This document shows, piece by piece, positions 1 to 9,940 of a stretch of DNA of 64,000 bases. The notes under the pieces were generated by a model. It had not been told where the DNA came from, searched no databases, and worked only from the letters and a program-made list of their open reading frames with translations. Position 1 is the stretch's first letter; each line of letters opens with the position of its first letter. The translations under genes were made by a program, and so were the position numbers. Source of the stretch: Adenophora triphylla var. japonica (Eukaryota > Streptophyta > Magnoliopsida > Asterales > Campanulaceae); NCBI GenBank assembly GCA_022495995.1, contig JAFEMH010000758.1, positions 434,001-498,000 of the forward strand. The letters run 5' to 3'.

Positions 1-160
1 CAATGCGACGTAAAATCATCGTCATTGCGACGTAAAATTATCATTATCGTGAAGAAATATTGTACTTGTACAATATTCTTACTCTTACCCCTTATTACCT
101 TTTCTCCTTATATTTTTGTCATTGCGACGTAAAATTATTGTCATTACAACGTAAAATAAA
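1..160. repeat. Dispersed GCGACGTAAAAT repeat cluster
   Basis: The motif GCGACGTAAAAT preceded by CATT or CAAT occurs at about 5, 28 and 122, with a diverged copy (ACAACGTAAAAT) near 145. It looks like the subterminal repeat array of a DNA transposon whose remainder lies outside the window, but no terminus is visible. From 160 to 640 the DNA is AT-rich and I see no gene; a 62-codon ORF at 459-647 has no recognisable features. Confidence 0.4.
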
Positions 161-644
161 CAACAAAGATCAACTCGATGATATCTTTACAACGATGCTT
201 TAGCAATCTCAGCTTTATGGAATTATGTCCATAATTGGACTCTTATATCGGTCATCCATCTTGCGAATACATGATAGACATATACCAAATCACAATCATA
301 TATTATTTTTCCTAATTTTAATAGTTTCCTTATTATTATAATTTCTTATTGTTTTGTAATTATATATTTACTTAATTAGTGATTTTTAAGTTGTATATAT
401 ATTTATACAATGTTAATAATAAAACTTAAGTTATTCATATAAATTCTCCGTCTTTCATATGTGTGAATTGAATTCGTGTAACCATAATTTATTCTATTAC
501 CGACAACAACGCCTAAGTAGATCTTTCCCCTCTCTCTCCAGCCTTTTCTACCCTTCTCTACCCCATACAATGATTATAGCGAAGGGTTGTTACCAGTCAT
601 TTTTGGATTATAAAGCTATTTCTCATTTTTTTTGGTGTCGGAGT

Positions 645-1116
645 TGATCGTGTTCTTAGTAGTTTAGTTGATAACTGAGAACTTACTGATAAGTTGTTTG
701 GTCACCGAAGTTGGTAATCGCTTGAGTTGATCATGTTATTAGTAGTCTAGTTGACAACTGAGAACTTACTGATAAGTTCTCAATTGTTTGGTTGCCGGAG
801 TTGGTGATTGTCGGAGTTTAATCGTGTTCTTAGTAGTTTAGTTGAAAATTGAGAACTTACTAATAAGTTAAGTTCTCAGTTGTTTGGTCGCTGGATAAGT
901 CACCGGAGTTGTTCGTGTACTTAGTTGTTTAGTTGACAACTGAGAACTTACTGATAAGTTCTCAGTTGTTTAGACGTCGAAGTTGGTGATCGCCGGGGTT
1001 AATCATGTTCTTAGTAGTTTAGTTGACAACTGAGAACTTACTAATAAGTTAAGTTCTCAGTTGTTTGGTCACCGAAGAGGTCGTCGGAGTTGGTAGTCGC
1101 CGGAATTGATCATGTT
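645..1116. repeat. Tandem repeat array, about 5 units with internal hairpin
   Basis: About five diverged units of roughly 80-115 bp. Each holds the phrase GTGTTCTTAGTAGTTTAGTTG, then an inverted repeat, then a CCGGAGTTGGTGATCGCCGG-like segment. The clearest hairpin is at 936-969: ACAACTGAGAACTTA, loop CTGA, then the exact complement (15-bp stem). Some copies have lost part of the right arm. The array resumes at 2101, so the insertion at 1117-2100 split it. No coding potential is evident. Confidence 0.8.
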
Positions 1117-2100
1117 TGAAATTGTCACGACCAGAATCACAAGTGATATCCAAGGTGATAACAGCACCAACGATAGCACTTGGGATAACACACACACTTC
1201 GAAAATAAAACAATTTTGTAAAAGAGATTGCAGCGAAATAATAATACCAAAATTGTTTTTCTCAAGTTATATAAATATAACTTGAGGATGCCTCTTAGGC
1301 AAGACTTTATAATCACTATGAACAATGAATTTATACGGCTGAAATGTTCCCTATGACTATAACAATATGCACTCTATGGAACAAGAGATAAAGAACGAAA
1401 TCCAATCCTAGCCTTCTCACAACTTTATACCAATGTAATCAAGTGCGAAATTACAAGGGAGGATGGATGAAAAGAACCAAACAAAGAACTCTATCTCTTA
1501 TGCTTCAAAGGTGTGTATGAAATGGCGTATCTTGGTGTGTCTTCAAATGAAACCTTTCAAGCATATTTGTAGTCTTCAAATACTTGAAGGCTACTCAAAT
1601 AAACAGCCTTGGGGCTGGCTTGATCGTTGAGGGAGAGTAGGGAGAGTGGTTGGAGTGTTCCTCAATTCAAGCACCCACTTTCCTTCAAAATAGCAACCGT
1701 GTTGTTTGATCATCAAGTCCAAGCTTCAACGCCTTGTACTCCCAAGTTTTATCCATGTTTTACTCTCTTTGAATCAGCAATAAACCATTTGAATGAGTCT
1801 TCCCACGTTTTTAATGTTTGCTAACTCAAAGAAGGTCTTGGACAGTTTATGCATAAAATGTTATTTATGAATAAATCTTTCTTTTCTAAATTCTCCATGT
1901 TTCTAGCTCATTCTCCAATCATATTGCAACCTGAAATATGGACATACACTATAGACTATACATATTATATTAGCACATTAGTCCATAAATTAATAAATAA
2001 GAAATATACAACTATGTAAATTCCAGCACAGGAAATCATCTGCGATATCATCTGGAATCTGGGAAATCATCTACGATATCATCTGCAGTTTACACTAACA
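1117..2100 (-). mobile_element. Solo LTR, 984 bp
   Basis: The block starts TGAAATTG and ends ACTAACA, so it has TG..CA ends in either orientation. It interrupts the flanking tandem repeat exactly. The flanks are ATGTT (1112-1116) and GTGTT (2101-2105), a 5-bp target-site duplication with one mismatch. On the minus strand the right part ends with a TTTCGCTGCAATC stretch like the U5 ends of the copia LTRs in this window, which favours the minus orientation. There is no internal region, so it is a solo LTR. The 65-codon ORF inside it is not considered coding. Confidence 0.75.
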
Positions 2101-2190
2101 GTGTTCTTAGTAGTTTTGTTGATAACTTAGAACTTATTGATCGTGTTCTTAGTAGTTTAATTGACAACTGAAAACTTACTGATAGTACTC
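2101..2190. repeat. Continuation of the hairpin tandem repeat
   Basis: Two shortened units of the 645-1116 array (GTGTTCTTAGTAGTTT twice) resume immediately after the solo LTR. This shows the array is older than the insertion. Confidence 0.75.
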
Positions 2191-2204
2191 TAATAATTGT
2201 AAGT

Positions 2205-2686
2205 TGTTGGATTAGAGACTGAATCTTCTATTTAATCCATATAAAGTGTATCACTAATAATCTAATGGTTATATGTGATTAGTGCTGAAATCATGTTGAT
2301 ATCATGTATGATGAATAATCGCTAGATCACTGGTGATACAAACGATTTATTCTCGTTAAAATATTAATATTATAGAATATGGATACACATTGGTAGAGAA
2401 AATCTAATTTTGCATCGTCCCGAGGCTGGCGCCTGGAGGAATGCAGCGCCTGGGCTGTCGGGCTGAAGTAGTTTTGCGGGCTTTTCTATTTTTGTTTATC
2501 TTTGTTGTTGGACTAGGGTTTGTTTGCTTAGTATATAAGGATTGTAACCCTATGTAAACAATACAGATTATTGCTTAGAGTAATAGAAAAGCGGTCGAAA
2601 TTCATAACCTCAATTCGATCTCTTTCTCTTTCGATTCTCAAATTGCTTTTGTATTTTGTCAATTGCTTCCGCTGCATTGCACAACA
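2205..2686 (+). mobile_element. Probable solo LTR or LTR fragment
   Basis: The block begins TGTTGGATTAGAGAC and ends TTCCGCTGCATTGCACAACA. Inside are a TATA box (GTATATAAGG near 2528) and a downstream stretch typical of the R/U5 of copia LTRs. No PBS follows. The 5-bp flanks (TAAGT and ATGTT) do not match, so the left boundary or the status as an intact solo LTR is uncertain. It ends directly before the ATG at 2687. Confidence 0.5.
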
Positions 2687-2794
2687 ATGTTTATCTTACA
2701 CTTCTTCCTCCGTCTCTAAATCTAAATGCCCTCGACCGAAATGTTAGAATAAATAAATAATTGAATTTTGTTTTTGTTATGTTGAAATAAACAG

Positions 2795-2943
2795 GTGATG
2801 CTAAAGTTGATGTGAAGGTGGTTTGCGATGATACTCGCAGATGTAATGCTCTTTCTCTAGCAGATTGTGACTGGCATTGTAGACGTGACATTGAGGACCG
2901 TGGTTGGTTTGGCTTTTGTACCTGTTGTTGCCATGCCCCGTAA
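2795..2943 (+). CDS. Cysteine-rich secreted peptide, second exon (defensin-like)
   Basis: An open stretch after a good splice acceptor (GAAATAAACAG at 2784-2794) encodes about 48 residues ending at TAA 2941-2943. It has eight cysteines spaced C-x5-C-x7-C-x3-C-x12-C-x-C-C-C. A CxxxC followed by GxC and CxC is the signature of cysteine-stabilised alpha-beta (defensin-like) plant peptides. Those genes usually have a signal-peptide exon, a phase-1 intron and a mature-peptide exon, and the acceptor here is phase 1. The first exon is not convincing: the only nearby ATG (2687) opens MFILHFFL, then a weak GT at 2712, and it abuts the LTR-like block ending at 2686. I infer that the signal-peptide exon was lost or displaced by that insertion, leaving a partial gene. 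No family member is named. Confidence 0.6.
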
Positions 2944-2950
2944 GGGCCGT

Positions 2951-3133
2951 AATTAATTAATTAATTAATTAATTAATTAATGATATTCATGTCTTTATTA
3001 ATAAAAACTAATTAATTCCCTTGCTTTCTCAATTTTTTTATCAATAATAAAATTAATATTATTTCGTATGGAGGGTGTATTAATTAAATGTAATATTGTA
3101 ATTTTTCTTTAATTTCCTCTAATAATAACCACA

Positions 3134-3225
<92 letters not shown>
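2951..3225. repeat. (AATT)n and (AT)n microsatellites
   Basis: An (AATT)n run spans about 2951-2981 and a pure (AT)n run of about 45 units spans 3137-3225. The DNA between is AT-rich and non-coding. From 3226 to 3544 I see only poly-A and poly-T runs. Confidence 0.95.
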
Positions 3226-3228
<3 letters not shown>

Positions 3229-3544
3229 AGAATAATGTCTTTTGGTATTCTTTCATTTCAAAAAAAAAAAGATTTTTCCTCCAAAATAGTGACAATTCTA
3301 GAAGCTATTGTTAATAGTCTTTTTAATGTTTTCCTAATATATGTTTAAAAAAAAAAGAGAACTAAAATATCTTGCAAAATAATTGGGCTCATATTCAATT
3401 TAACAAGATCCTTCAATTCTTAATCCTTATCGTCAACTTTTTTTTTTTTTTTTTTTTTTAACATCAATATGGATTTTTCCCCAAAAAAAATAAATAATCA
3501 ACATGGATACTTTTGCCGTTATTTATTTAATTTTAAGAAATATA

Positions 3545-4080
3545 CTCTTTCTGTCACACTACAAACTACACACTTTTTTCACAGGGTATCCCACTACAAA
3601 TTACTCCCTCCATCTCACCCAATTTAGAATTTTCTCTTACGACACATAAATTAAGAAATATTAATGTAATAAGAGGAGAGAATGAGTGGATGAGGTATTG
3701 TGAGTATAAAAAGTAAAATATAAAATAGAACGATTGAGGAGCATTGTAGGGAGATTGGTGTTATTAGTATAACAAGTGATTCTCATTGAATATAAAATTA
3801 ATATAAACTTGCCATTTTTGAGATGTTATAAGTCGAGTGAGACACTCAAAATGAAAAATTGTCCTAAGTCGGATGGGACGGAGAGAGTATATACTTTCTA
3901 AAATTGAAATATTTATTATATTTATATTAAATTAATGGGACTCGCATATCATAATTAGAACAACAACTCATTTTCTCTCTCCAACCTCATTTTTCATACT
4001 TACAACACTCAATCAACTAACATTTTACCTTAATTTCCGAGCAAATAATAAGTGTGTAGTTTATAATAGAATGGGGGGAG
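3545..4080. mobile_element. Outer Stowaway-type MITE
   Basis: The left end CTCTTTCTGTCACACTAC mirrors the right end ATAGAATGGGGGGAG. The inner part of the TIR (ACTACACAC against GTGTGTAGT) is exact. TA flanks both sides (3543-3544 and 4081-4082), as expected for Tc1/mariner-related Stowaway elements. Removing the nested element at 3604-3887 leaves about 250 bp, a usual Stowaway size. There is no coding capacity. Confidence 0.75.
3604..3887. mobile_element. Inner Stowaway MITE nested in another Stowaway
   Basis: It starts CTCCCTCCATCTCACC and ends GGATGGGACGGAGAGAG, the classic Stowaway TIR (CTCCCTCCGTCCC type), with TA at 3602-3603 and 3888-3889. Length is 284 bp and it has no ORF. It lies inside the element at 3545-4080. 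Confidence 0.85.
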
Positions 4081-5094
4081 TATAATCTAACTGAACTTTT
4101 CTGTTGATCACCCAATTTATATAAATGAAATTTTATTATTCCATGTTTATTTTATTTACTATTTTACTGGTTTTATTGATACCCCACATTATATAGATGA
4201 AAATATTAATATATAAAAGACTTTGCTAACTTTCCGGCGTCACATTTCTAAAAAAAAAACTTTCTGGTGTCATGCACCTTTCGACGAAAGAGCCATTATT
4301 TCGTGTTGATTTAAGATTTTTTTTTTTGTTTGGATTTTATTTCATTAAAAATTTGGATAAATGTTACATTAGTTTTAACTGTAGTTGTTAATTTTGATTT
4401 TTGTTTATTTAATTATATCAAAATTATACAAATTATAAAAAATACCAAAATTCGATACAATTGTTGTCATAATAAGGCTACTAAATACGTTGAATAATTA
4501 GATGATTTTGTTTTAATTATTACTACTTTGTCTCTTAATGAACTCCAATGTAAGAAATTTTTGTTTTAAAATTGTCTTTTTTATAAAAAGCTTTCTTCTG
4601 AACATTTTTTTACTAAATTTCTTTCATTATTTATTTTATTATCGTAAATAAAATGTTTAAAAGTGAATAATAAAAAATTTTATCTTCTTTCCCAAAGCGA
4701 ATACTTCAAATTCAAATGAATTGTCCTTTTAGAATAAAAAATAAATGAATATCAAACTTTTGATTTAGGAATATTTTAAAAATATTTATTTGAGCAAAGA
4801 TGCATAAATACACTTGCTATTCCCAATTTTCAATTTTACAATTATATAATGAATAGTAAAATAAATCATTTAAGAAAAAATATTTTAAAATAACAATTCA
4901 TATTGGATTAATCACTAAAGTTCCTAAAGATTCCAAAATTTATAATATTCATTGTGTTGGTTAAATAATTATAACATATACTTTCATTAGTTTTAGCTTT
5001 TTATTATAAATTATTTTTGACTCATAATTAATATATTATAATTATATAACACCATTTAAACAAAATATGTTAATATAAAAAAATTTTGCTTATA

Positions 5095-5121
5095 CCATGC
5101 AACGCATGGGTGCAATACTAG
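5095..5121 (+). mobile_element. Helitron 3' terminus
   Basis: A perfect hairpin CCATGC-AAC-GCATGG (5095-5109) is followed after eight bases by CTAG (5118-5121) and a T. This is the standard 3' end of plant Helitrons: a short GC-rich hairpin, then CTRR at an A/T insertion site. The upstream 1 kb (4081-5094) is AT-rich and non-coding and would be the element body. I could not find a TC-starting 5' end, so the length is unknown. From 5122 to 5486 I see AT-rich DNA with a decayed Stowaway-like stretch near 5178 and no gene. Confidence 0.6.
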
Positions 5122-5486
5122 TTGTAACTAAAAGACACTCAATGATCTATAAAAAGTATGTCATTCTAAAAAATCTACTCGATCCGTTTCAGCCTTTCTC
5201 AAAATCAAATGAATGACCTTTTTTATATTCGAGGAAAACTATTAAAAATTTAACGTAATATTAAAAAAATTATAAATATTCAGTTTTAAACTGTTAGTTT
5301 TACAAGTATAAAAAGAAATATGAAAAAAAATGATAAATATTATTCAGGGACATATTTTGGGATTAAAAACTCATTTATTTTGAAATAAATCGTTTTATTT
5401 TTATTGAGCGGTTGTGATTTTTTGGATGCGAAATTAAAGAATCATTTACTAATTATCAGATTTAAATGATAATATAGAATAGTTTG

Positions 5487-6780
5487 AAATGGAGATCAAT
5501 TTCAATGTGACGAGTGCGAGCATGAAAAACGGGGTTTTTCGACATATGAAGAGCAGAGATATTGTCACAATACAGGCGTGAGGGAAGAAGAACAAGGCCG
5601 AGCTCACGGTAAAGATAGGAGAACCACCTAAGTTCGGCTGCTGTAGATGCTAATGCCCGATATTCTGCCTCACTAGAAGAACGGGCTACAATATGTTGCT
5701 TCTTTGCCGTCCATGCTACTATGTTTGGACCAATAAATACACAAGAACCCGTAGTTGATCGACGAGTATCAGGCGAACCTGCCCAATCCGTATCACAAAA
5801 TGCCATGAGTGTAGTGTCCGAAGAAGCTTGAAAGGACAGTCCCAAAGAAACCGTGCCTTTAAGAAATCTGAATATCCGTTTGACGGCTTGAAGATGAGAG
5901 GTACGAGGTGCGTGCATAAACTGACAAACTTGATTTACCGCAAATGACAAATCTGGACGTGTAAGTGTAGCATATTGAAGACCGCCTACCATGCTGCGAT
6001 GTAGAGAAGCATCCGGCACAGGATCACCGTCAAGGGCGGACAAGTGGCTGCCTGGAGCAAGTGGGGTGGATGCCGGTTTACACAGTTGCATGTTGAACTT
6101 GTGTAAAAGATCGAAAACATAACGGGATTGATTTAGTATAAGATGGGAAGTGGTGCGTGTTGCCTCTATACCAAGAAAGTAGCTGAGATGTCCCAGCCTT
6201 CTACTCTCAAAAGTCGAACAAATGGATTCGATTACCGAATTAACCCAAGAAGCAAGGGACCCGGTTACGATGAAATCGTCCACATAAACAAGTATGGCGA
6301 CGATAGTACCTTGGTGATGCCGAATAAATAAAGATGAATCAGCTTGACTATTGAAGAAGCCAAGAGTAAGGAGATAATCATGTAACCGACGAAACCAAGC
6401 CCGTGGTGATTGCTTAAGACCATAGAGTGCACGATGGAGACGACAAACAAAGTGTGGATTAGAAGAATCAACAAAACCCGGGGGTTGGGTCATATAAACT
6501 TCCTCATTAAGAATACCGTTGAGGAAGGCATTTCGGACATCTAACTGTTCAATAGGCCAACCACAAAAGTGGGCAAGAGAAAGGATGCTGCGAATGGTAG
6601 CCGGTTTAATGACCGGACTAAAAGTTTCCTCATAATCTACACCTTCTTGTTGAGTGTAACCTTGTGCAACCAAACGAGCCTTGTACCTTTCTATTGACAC
6701 ATCTGCCTTCCGTTTAATTTTATATATCCATTTACTACCAACGATGTTGTGCCGAGGAGGGGGAGGGACAAGGGACCACG
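5487..6780 (-). pseudogene. pol: Element C reverse transcriptase-RNase H (3' half of pol)
   Basis: Copia RT and RNase H, which copy element RNA into DNA and remove the RNA strand in virus-like particles. Visible motifs in order: [11 protein letters not shown], the catalytic-region block [35 protein letters not shown] (the YVDD active site), then RNase H with [16 protein letters not shown] and [10 protein letters not shown]. The frame is open from 6780 into this block; an internal ATG at 6700 gives a 412-codon ORF, but the true protein begins in the other half beyond element A. The last residues of the ORF (about 5462-5486) are not RNase H-like, marking a truncation. Non-functional as it stands. 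Confidence 0.9.
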
Positions 6781-7549
6781 TGAAAGCGTGAGCTTTTTTA
6801 GGAAACCAATTCTTGTTTCCTTATTTCAAAAGACTTCTATATGGTAAGAAGATTTTGGAACTTTCATGGAGATTTATAAGTATTCTACTTTGACTAGGAA
6901 TTGTAAATATAGTAAATATCTTTTATTTATGTACATAGTTTTATATTAGGACTAACCCACTAATATTTGATTTCCTTGTGAGTGTGTTTTATGTTTTCAT
7001 ATAGGAAAAGGAATCTCACAAAGGAAGAGGTCGATTGTATGAAGATCTTCTCAATGGTGCACTATAAATACAAGACATTCAGCACATGAGAAGCTACGGA
7101 TTTTTAGAGAGAAAAATACACATACTTCATTGCATACGACCTTGTTGATTTTAGGTTGTGAGCTTACATCCGTAACTCACATCTAGGTTTTCATAAAGTT
7201 CTCTTGTTTTACTTCTGATTGAATAAGTCCTACTTGGGAAAGGGGAGTTGTTCATATCGTAGAAGGTGATTAGAACTTGTTTAGTATTTTCATATTTTAG
7301 TTTTTCACTTATTTGTTTTTTGTAAGAAATAAAAGTTTTTATAGTGAAAGGTTTTTGGGCGTAAGCCTAGTTTGCTGATCACATTGATCATTAAGCGTAA
7401 ATAACTCTTGGGTTATTATATTTAATTTGCTTTTAATTACTTTATTCCGCTGCATTATCTGTGGATGTGTGGACAGTTGTGAGACACATCTGTACTCACA
7501 TCCTTTGCCTATTGCGTGATCTAAGTTTCCTAGCTACACGAAACTTTCA
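6781..7549 (+). repeat. Element A 5' LTR
   Basis: Starts TGAAAGCGTGAG and ends CGAAACTTTCA. It carries a TATA box (TATAAATA, 7063-7070) after GCAC, giving U3 of about 310 bp. Transcription would start about 30 bases downstream. The U5 end holds ATTCCGCTGC and the GTGGATGTGTGG/CACATCTG motif described under the findings. Confidence 0.93.
7063..7070 (+). promoter_or_regulatory. TATA box of element A 5' LTR
   Basis: TATAAATA lies about 280 bp into the LTR, the usual place for the RNA polymerase II core promoter of a copia LTR. The same octamer is at 16572-16579 in the 3' LTR. Confidence 0.7.
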
Positions 7550-7551
7550 AT

Positions 7552-7563
7552 TGGTATCAGAGC
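7552..7563 (+). promoter_or_regulatory. Primer binding site of element A (initiator Met tRNA)
   Basis: TGGTATCAGAGC starts two bases after the LTR end. It is complementary to the 3' end of plant initiator methionine tRNA, the usual primer for copia reverse transcription. Confidence 0.92.
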
Positions 7564-7610
7564 TAACTCTCGAAATATTACTGAGTGTTGATCCAGAAAG
7601 TGTAGTCATT

Positions 7611-8279
7611 ATGGAATGCCAAAATCACCAAAATAGGCCTCCTGTCTTGGATGGCACAAATTATTCTCTTTGGAAGTCTAAGATGCGAAATTACATCAAA
7701 AGTATTGATGAAAGGGCTTGGATGTGCATTCTTGTTGCATGGCAACCTCCTACTGTGGAGAAAAAGCCATCTTCTGGTGTTGGTGAGTCCTTTTTCGAAA
7801 GAAAACCTGAAGAACAATGGACTCTTGATGAAATACAAGCTGCAAATTACAATTCAAAAGCTATGGATGCTATTTCCAGCCATGTTTCTGGGAATATGTA
7901 CAAGCTTATAACTAATGAGAGTATAGCCAAAACTGCTTGGGATATTTTGCAAACTCAATGTGAGGGAGCACCAAGTGTGAAGGCTACCAGGCTTAGAATT
8001 TTAATGGATAGGTTTGAGTTACTTCGAATGGAAGAAACTGAGGACATTGTGTCATATGCTGCTAAGATTCATGAGATTTCAAATGAATGCACAAGTCTAG
8101 GAGAATCTATCTCCAATGCAAGACTTGTTAGTAAGATTCTAAGGACCTTACCTGAGAGGTTTAACATTAAAGTAGCTGTGATTGAAGAAACAAAGGACAC
8201 AAACACTGTAGGTCTTGACACAATCATAGGAATCTTGACTGTGTTTGAGCTTAACCTTGAGGCTCAAAAAAAAGAATAA
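7611..8279 (+). pseudogene. gag: Element A gag, N-terminal part
   Basis: Copia capsid (UBN2/DUF4219-type gag), which packages element RNA. I take ATG 7611 as the start (MECQNHQNRPPVLDGTNY), since upstream in-frame codons lie in the LTR and PBS. Recognisable blocks: LDGTNYSLWKSKMRNY, AWDILQTQCEG, the LRMEETEDIVSYAAKI segment and ILRTLPERFNIKV. The frame ends at TAA 8277-8279 within a run of eight A (about 8268-8276). The protein continues in the frame one base over, so a one-base indel in that run has broken it. Confidence 0.85.
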
Positions 8280-8788
8280 AACACACAGTCTTGCCCTTAA
8301 AAGTGCTGCTGCTCTACCAAAAGAGCTTGTGGAATTATCCTCTGAGATTGACAAGTCTAATCTTGAAGATGAGGATGTAGCTTTTATTTCAAAGAAATTC
8401 AGTTCTATACTGAAAAATAGAAGGATAAGCAAATTCCCTAATAGACCTACTTCCAAGATCGCGAAAAGCCAAAACCTAGCACTGACACTGGATTCAAGAA
8501 ACCAAGCTTTGAAAACAAATCATCTGAATCTGTCCAATGTAGGGCATGTCGTGGCTTTGGTCACTATGCAAATGAGTGTGCTAACACTCTTAAAAAGAAG
8601 GGAATGAGCTTAACTGCTACCCTTAGTGACAGTGAGGATGAGGAAGAAGAAGTGGCTAATATGTCTGTCTTAAACTGCCATTCTGTGTTTAATGCCTTTT
8701 CTGCAGATATAGAAGAATATACTCCTGAAAATCCCTTGGATGTGGGCTCAGTTGTGTACACATCTGGTGTCACATCTCGAACCGGTCT
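8268..8788 (+). pseudogene. gag: Element A gag, zinc-knuckle region (frameshifted)
   Basis: After the A-run shift the coding sense continues (HSLALKSAAALPKELVEL), shifts again near 8480, then encodes a CCHC zinc knuckle, QCRACRGFGHYANEC (about 8537-8581), and an acidic serine-rich segment (SDSEDEEEE). The knuckle is C-x2-C-x4-H-x4-C, for RNA binding. A further shift near 8788 leads to the coiled-coil part. Several single-base indels thus separate pieces of one original gag. Confidence 0.8.
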
Positions 8789-9940
8789 TTGAACTGTTTC
8801 TCTGTCAAAGGAGATTCAGATGATGAAGATGAAGAAAGGGACATTCCCTATGAGGAACTTTTTGCCACATACAAGGAGCTGCATACAGATTGGATGAAAA
8901 GATTGGACAAAATTGAGGTACTTGTTAAGGTAAATAAATCTCTTTCTGATAAATTGGCTGCTTGTGAAGATGAAAAAGCTGTACTTTCAAAAGAAAATGA
9001 TGCTCAAAAGGATACCATTGCAAGACTAGAAGTTCTTGTGACCAAAAGAGAAGTTGGCCTTGAAAAGTTCAAAAATGAATATGAAAAAGCTGAAAATACC
9101 TTTACTAAATTAAACAAAAGTAAGATGAAAATGGAAGAAGCTTTTTCTGTAGGTCAACGTGACAAAACTGGTTTGAGTTTTGAAAATAATTTTGTAAAGG
9201 AGGGATGTGAGGCTTCTACCTCAAAAATTGTGAAAAAACAAGCTTTTAAAGAAAAAGTCATTTTGAGTGAGAAGAGACCTAGAAAGAGGCATTACATTTG
9301 CCATTACTGCCTAGCTCCTGGTCACATTAGGCCCTTCTGTTACAAGCTCAAGGCTGATAAAAAATCTGGTCACTTCAATCAGCCTCAGATGTGTGAGAAG
9401 ATGTATGCACATCCTAACACACATCCTGTCAATCTGAGACCTCTGCAACCCAAAAAGAAAACTGTTAAACAGTGGGTGGCCAAACCAATTACCACCTGCA
9501 ATGTTGTTTACTCTTCCCTCAAGAGTACTGTCTCTGGCTCTTGGTATTTTGATAGTGGGTGCTCTAGGCACATGACTGGAAACCAAGCAGTCCTTCTTGA
9601 TTATGAAGTGATAAATGGGGGAAAAGTAAACTTTGGTGGAGGTGCTCAAGGAAAGATTGTTGGGAAAGGAACCCTGGATGTTAAGGGTCTCCCAAAATTG
9701 CACAATGTGTACCATGTGGAAGGCTTGAAAGCCAACCTAATAAGCATCAGTCAACTGTGTGATGATGATCTTTATGTGAAGTTTGATAAGCACTTGTGTG
9801 AAGTGTTTGATAAGGATAATACCTGTGTGTTCACTGGTCCTAGATCTGCTGACAATTGTTACCAATTTGGTGACAATCTTTCTTGCCTAAGCTCAAAAGC
9901 TAATGATGTCAATCAGGCACCAAAAATTAGGGCATGCTAG
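8789..9940 (+). CDS. pol: Element A gag C-terminus (coiled coil, second CCHC) and protease
   Basis: A 383-codon open frame. Residues about 25-130 form a lysine- and glutamate-rich coiled coil, as in Sirevirus gag. A second zinc knuckle follows (CHYCLAPGHIRPFC, C-x2-C-x4-H-x4-C, about residues 170-183). Then comes the aspartic protease core WYFDSGCSRHMTGN with the DSG catalytic triplet near residue 255. The protease cleaves the polyprotein. The frame closes at TAG 9938-9940, a few codons into the integrase HHCC segment, because of a frame change near 9915; it also opens by a frame change at 8788. Not an independent gene. Confidence 0.85.
   Translation: MNCFSVKGDSDDEDEERDIPYEELFATYKELHTDWMKRLDKIEVLVKVNKSLSDKLAACEDEKAVLSKENDAQKDTIARLEVLVTKREVGLEKFKNEYEKAENTFTKLNKSKMKMEEAFSVGQRDKTGLSFENNFVKEGCEASTSKIVKKQAFKEKVILSEKRPRKRHYICHYCLAPGHIRPFCYKLKADKKSGHFNQPQMCEKMYAHPNTHPVNLRPLQPKKKTVKQWVAKPITTCNVVYSSLKSTVSGSWYFDSGCSRHMTGNQAVLLDYEVINGGKVNFGGGAQGKIVGKGTLDVKGLPKLHNVYHVEGLKANLISISQLCDDDLYVKFDKHLCEVFDKDNTCVFTGPRSADNCYQFGDNLSCLSSKANDVNQAPKIRAC

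Noticed and set aside
1112..2691. ATGTT at 1112-1116 and 2687-2691 as target duplication of one large element 1117-2686
   Set aside because: The host tandem repeat resumes at 2101-2190 between them, so two separate blocks are present; the match is likely chance.
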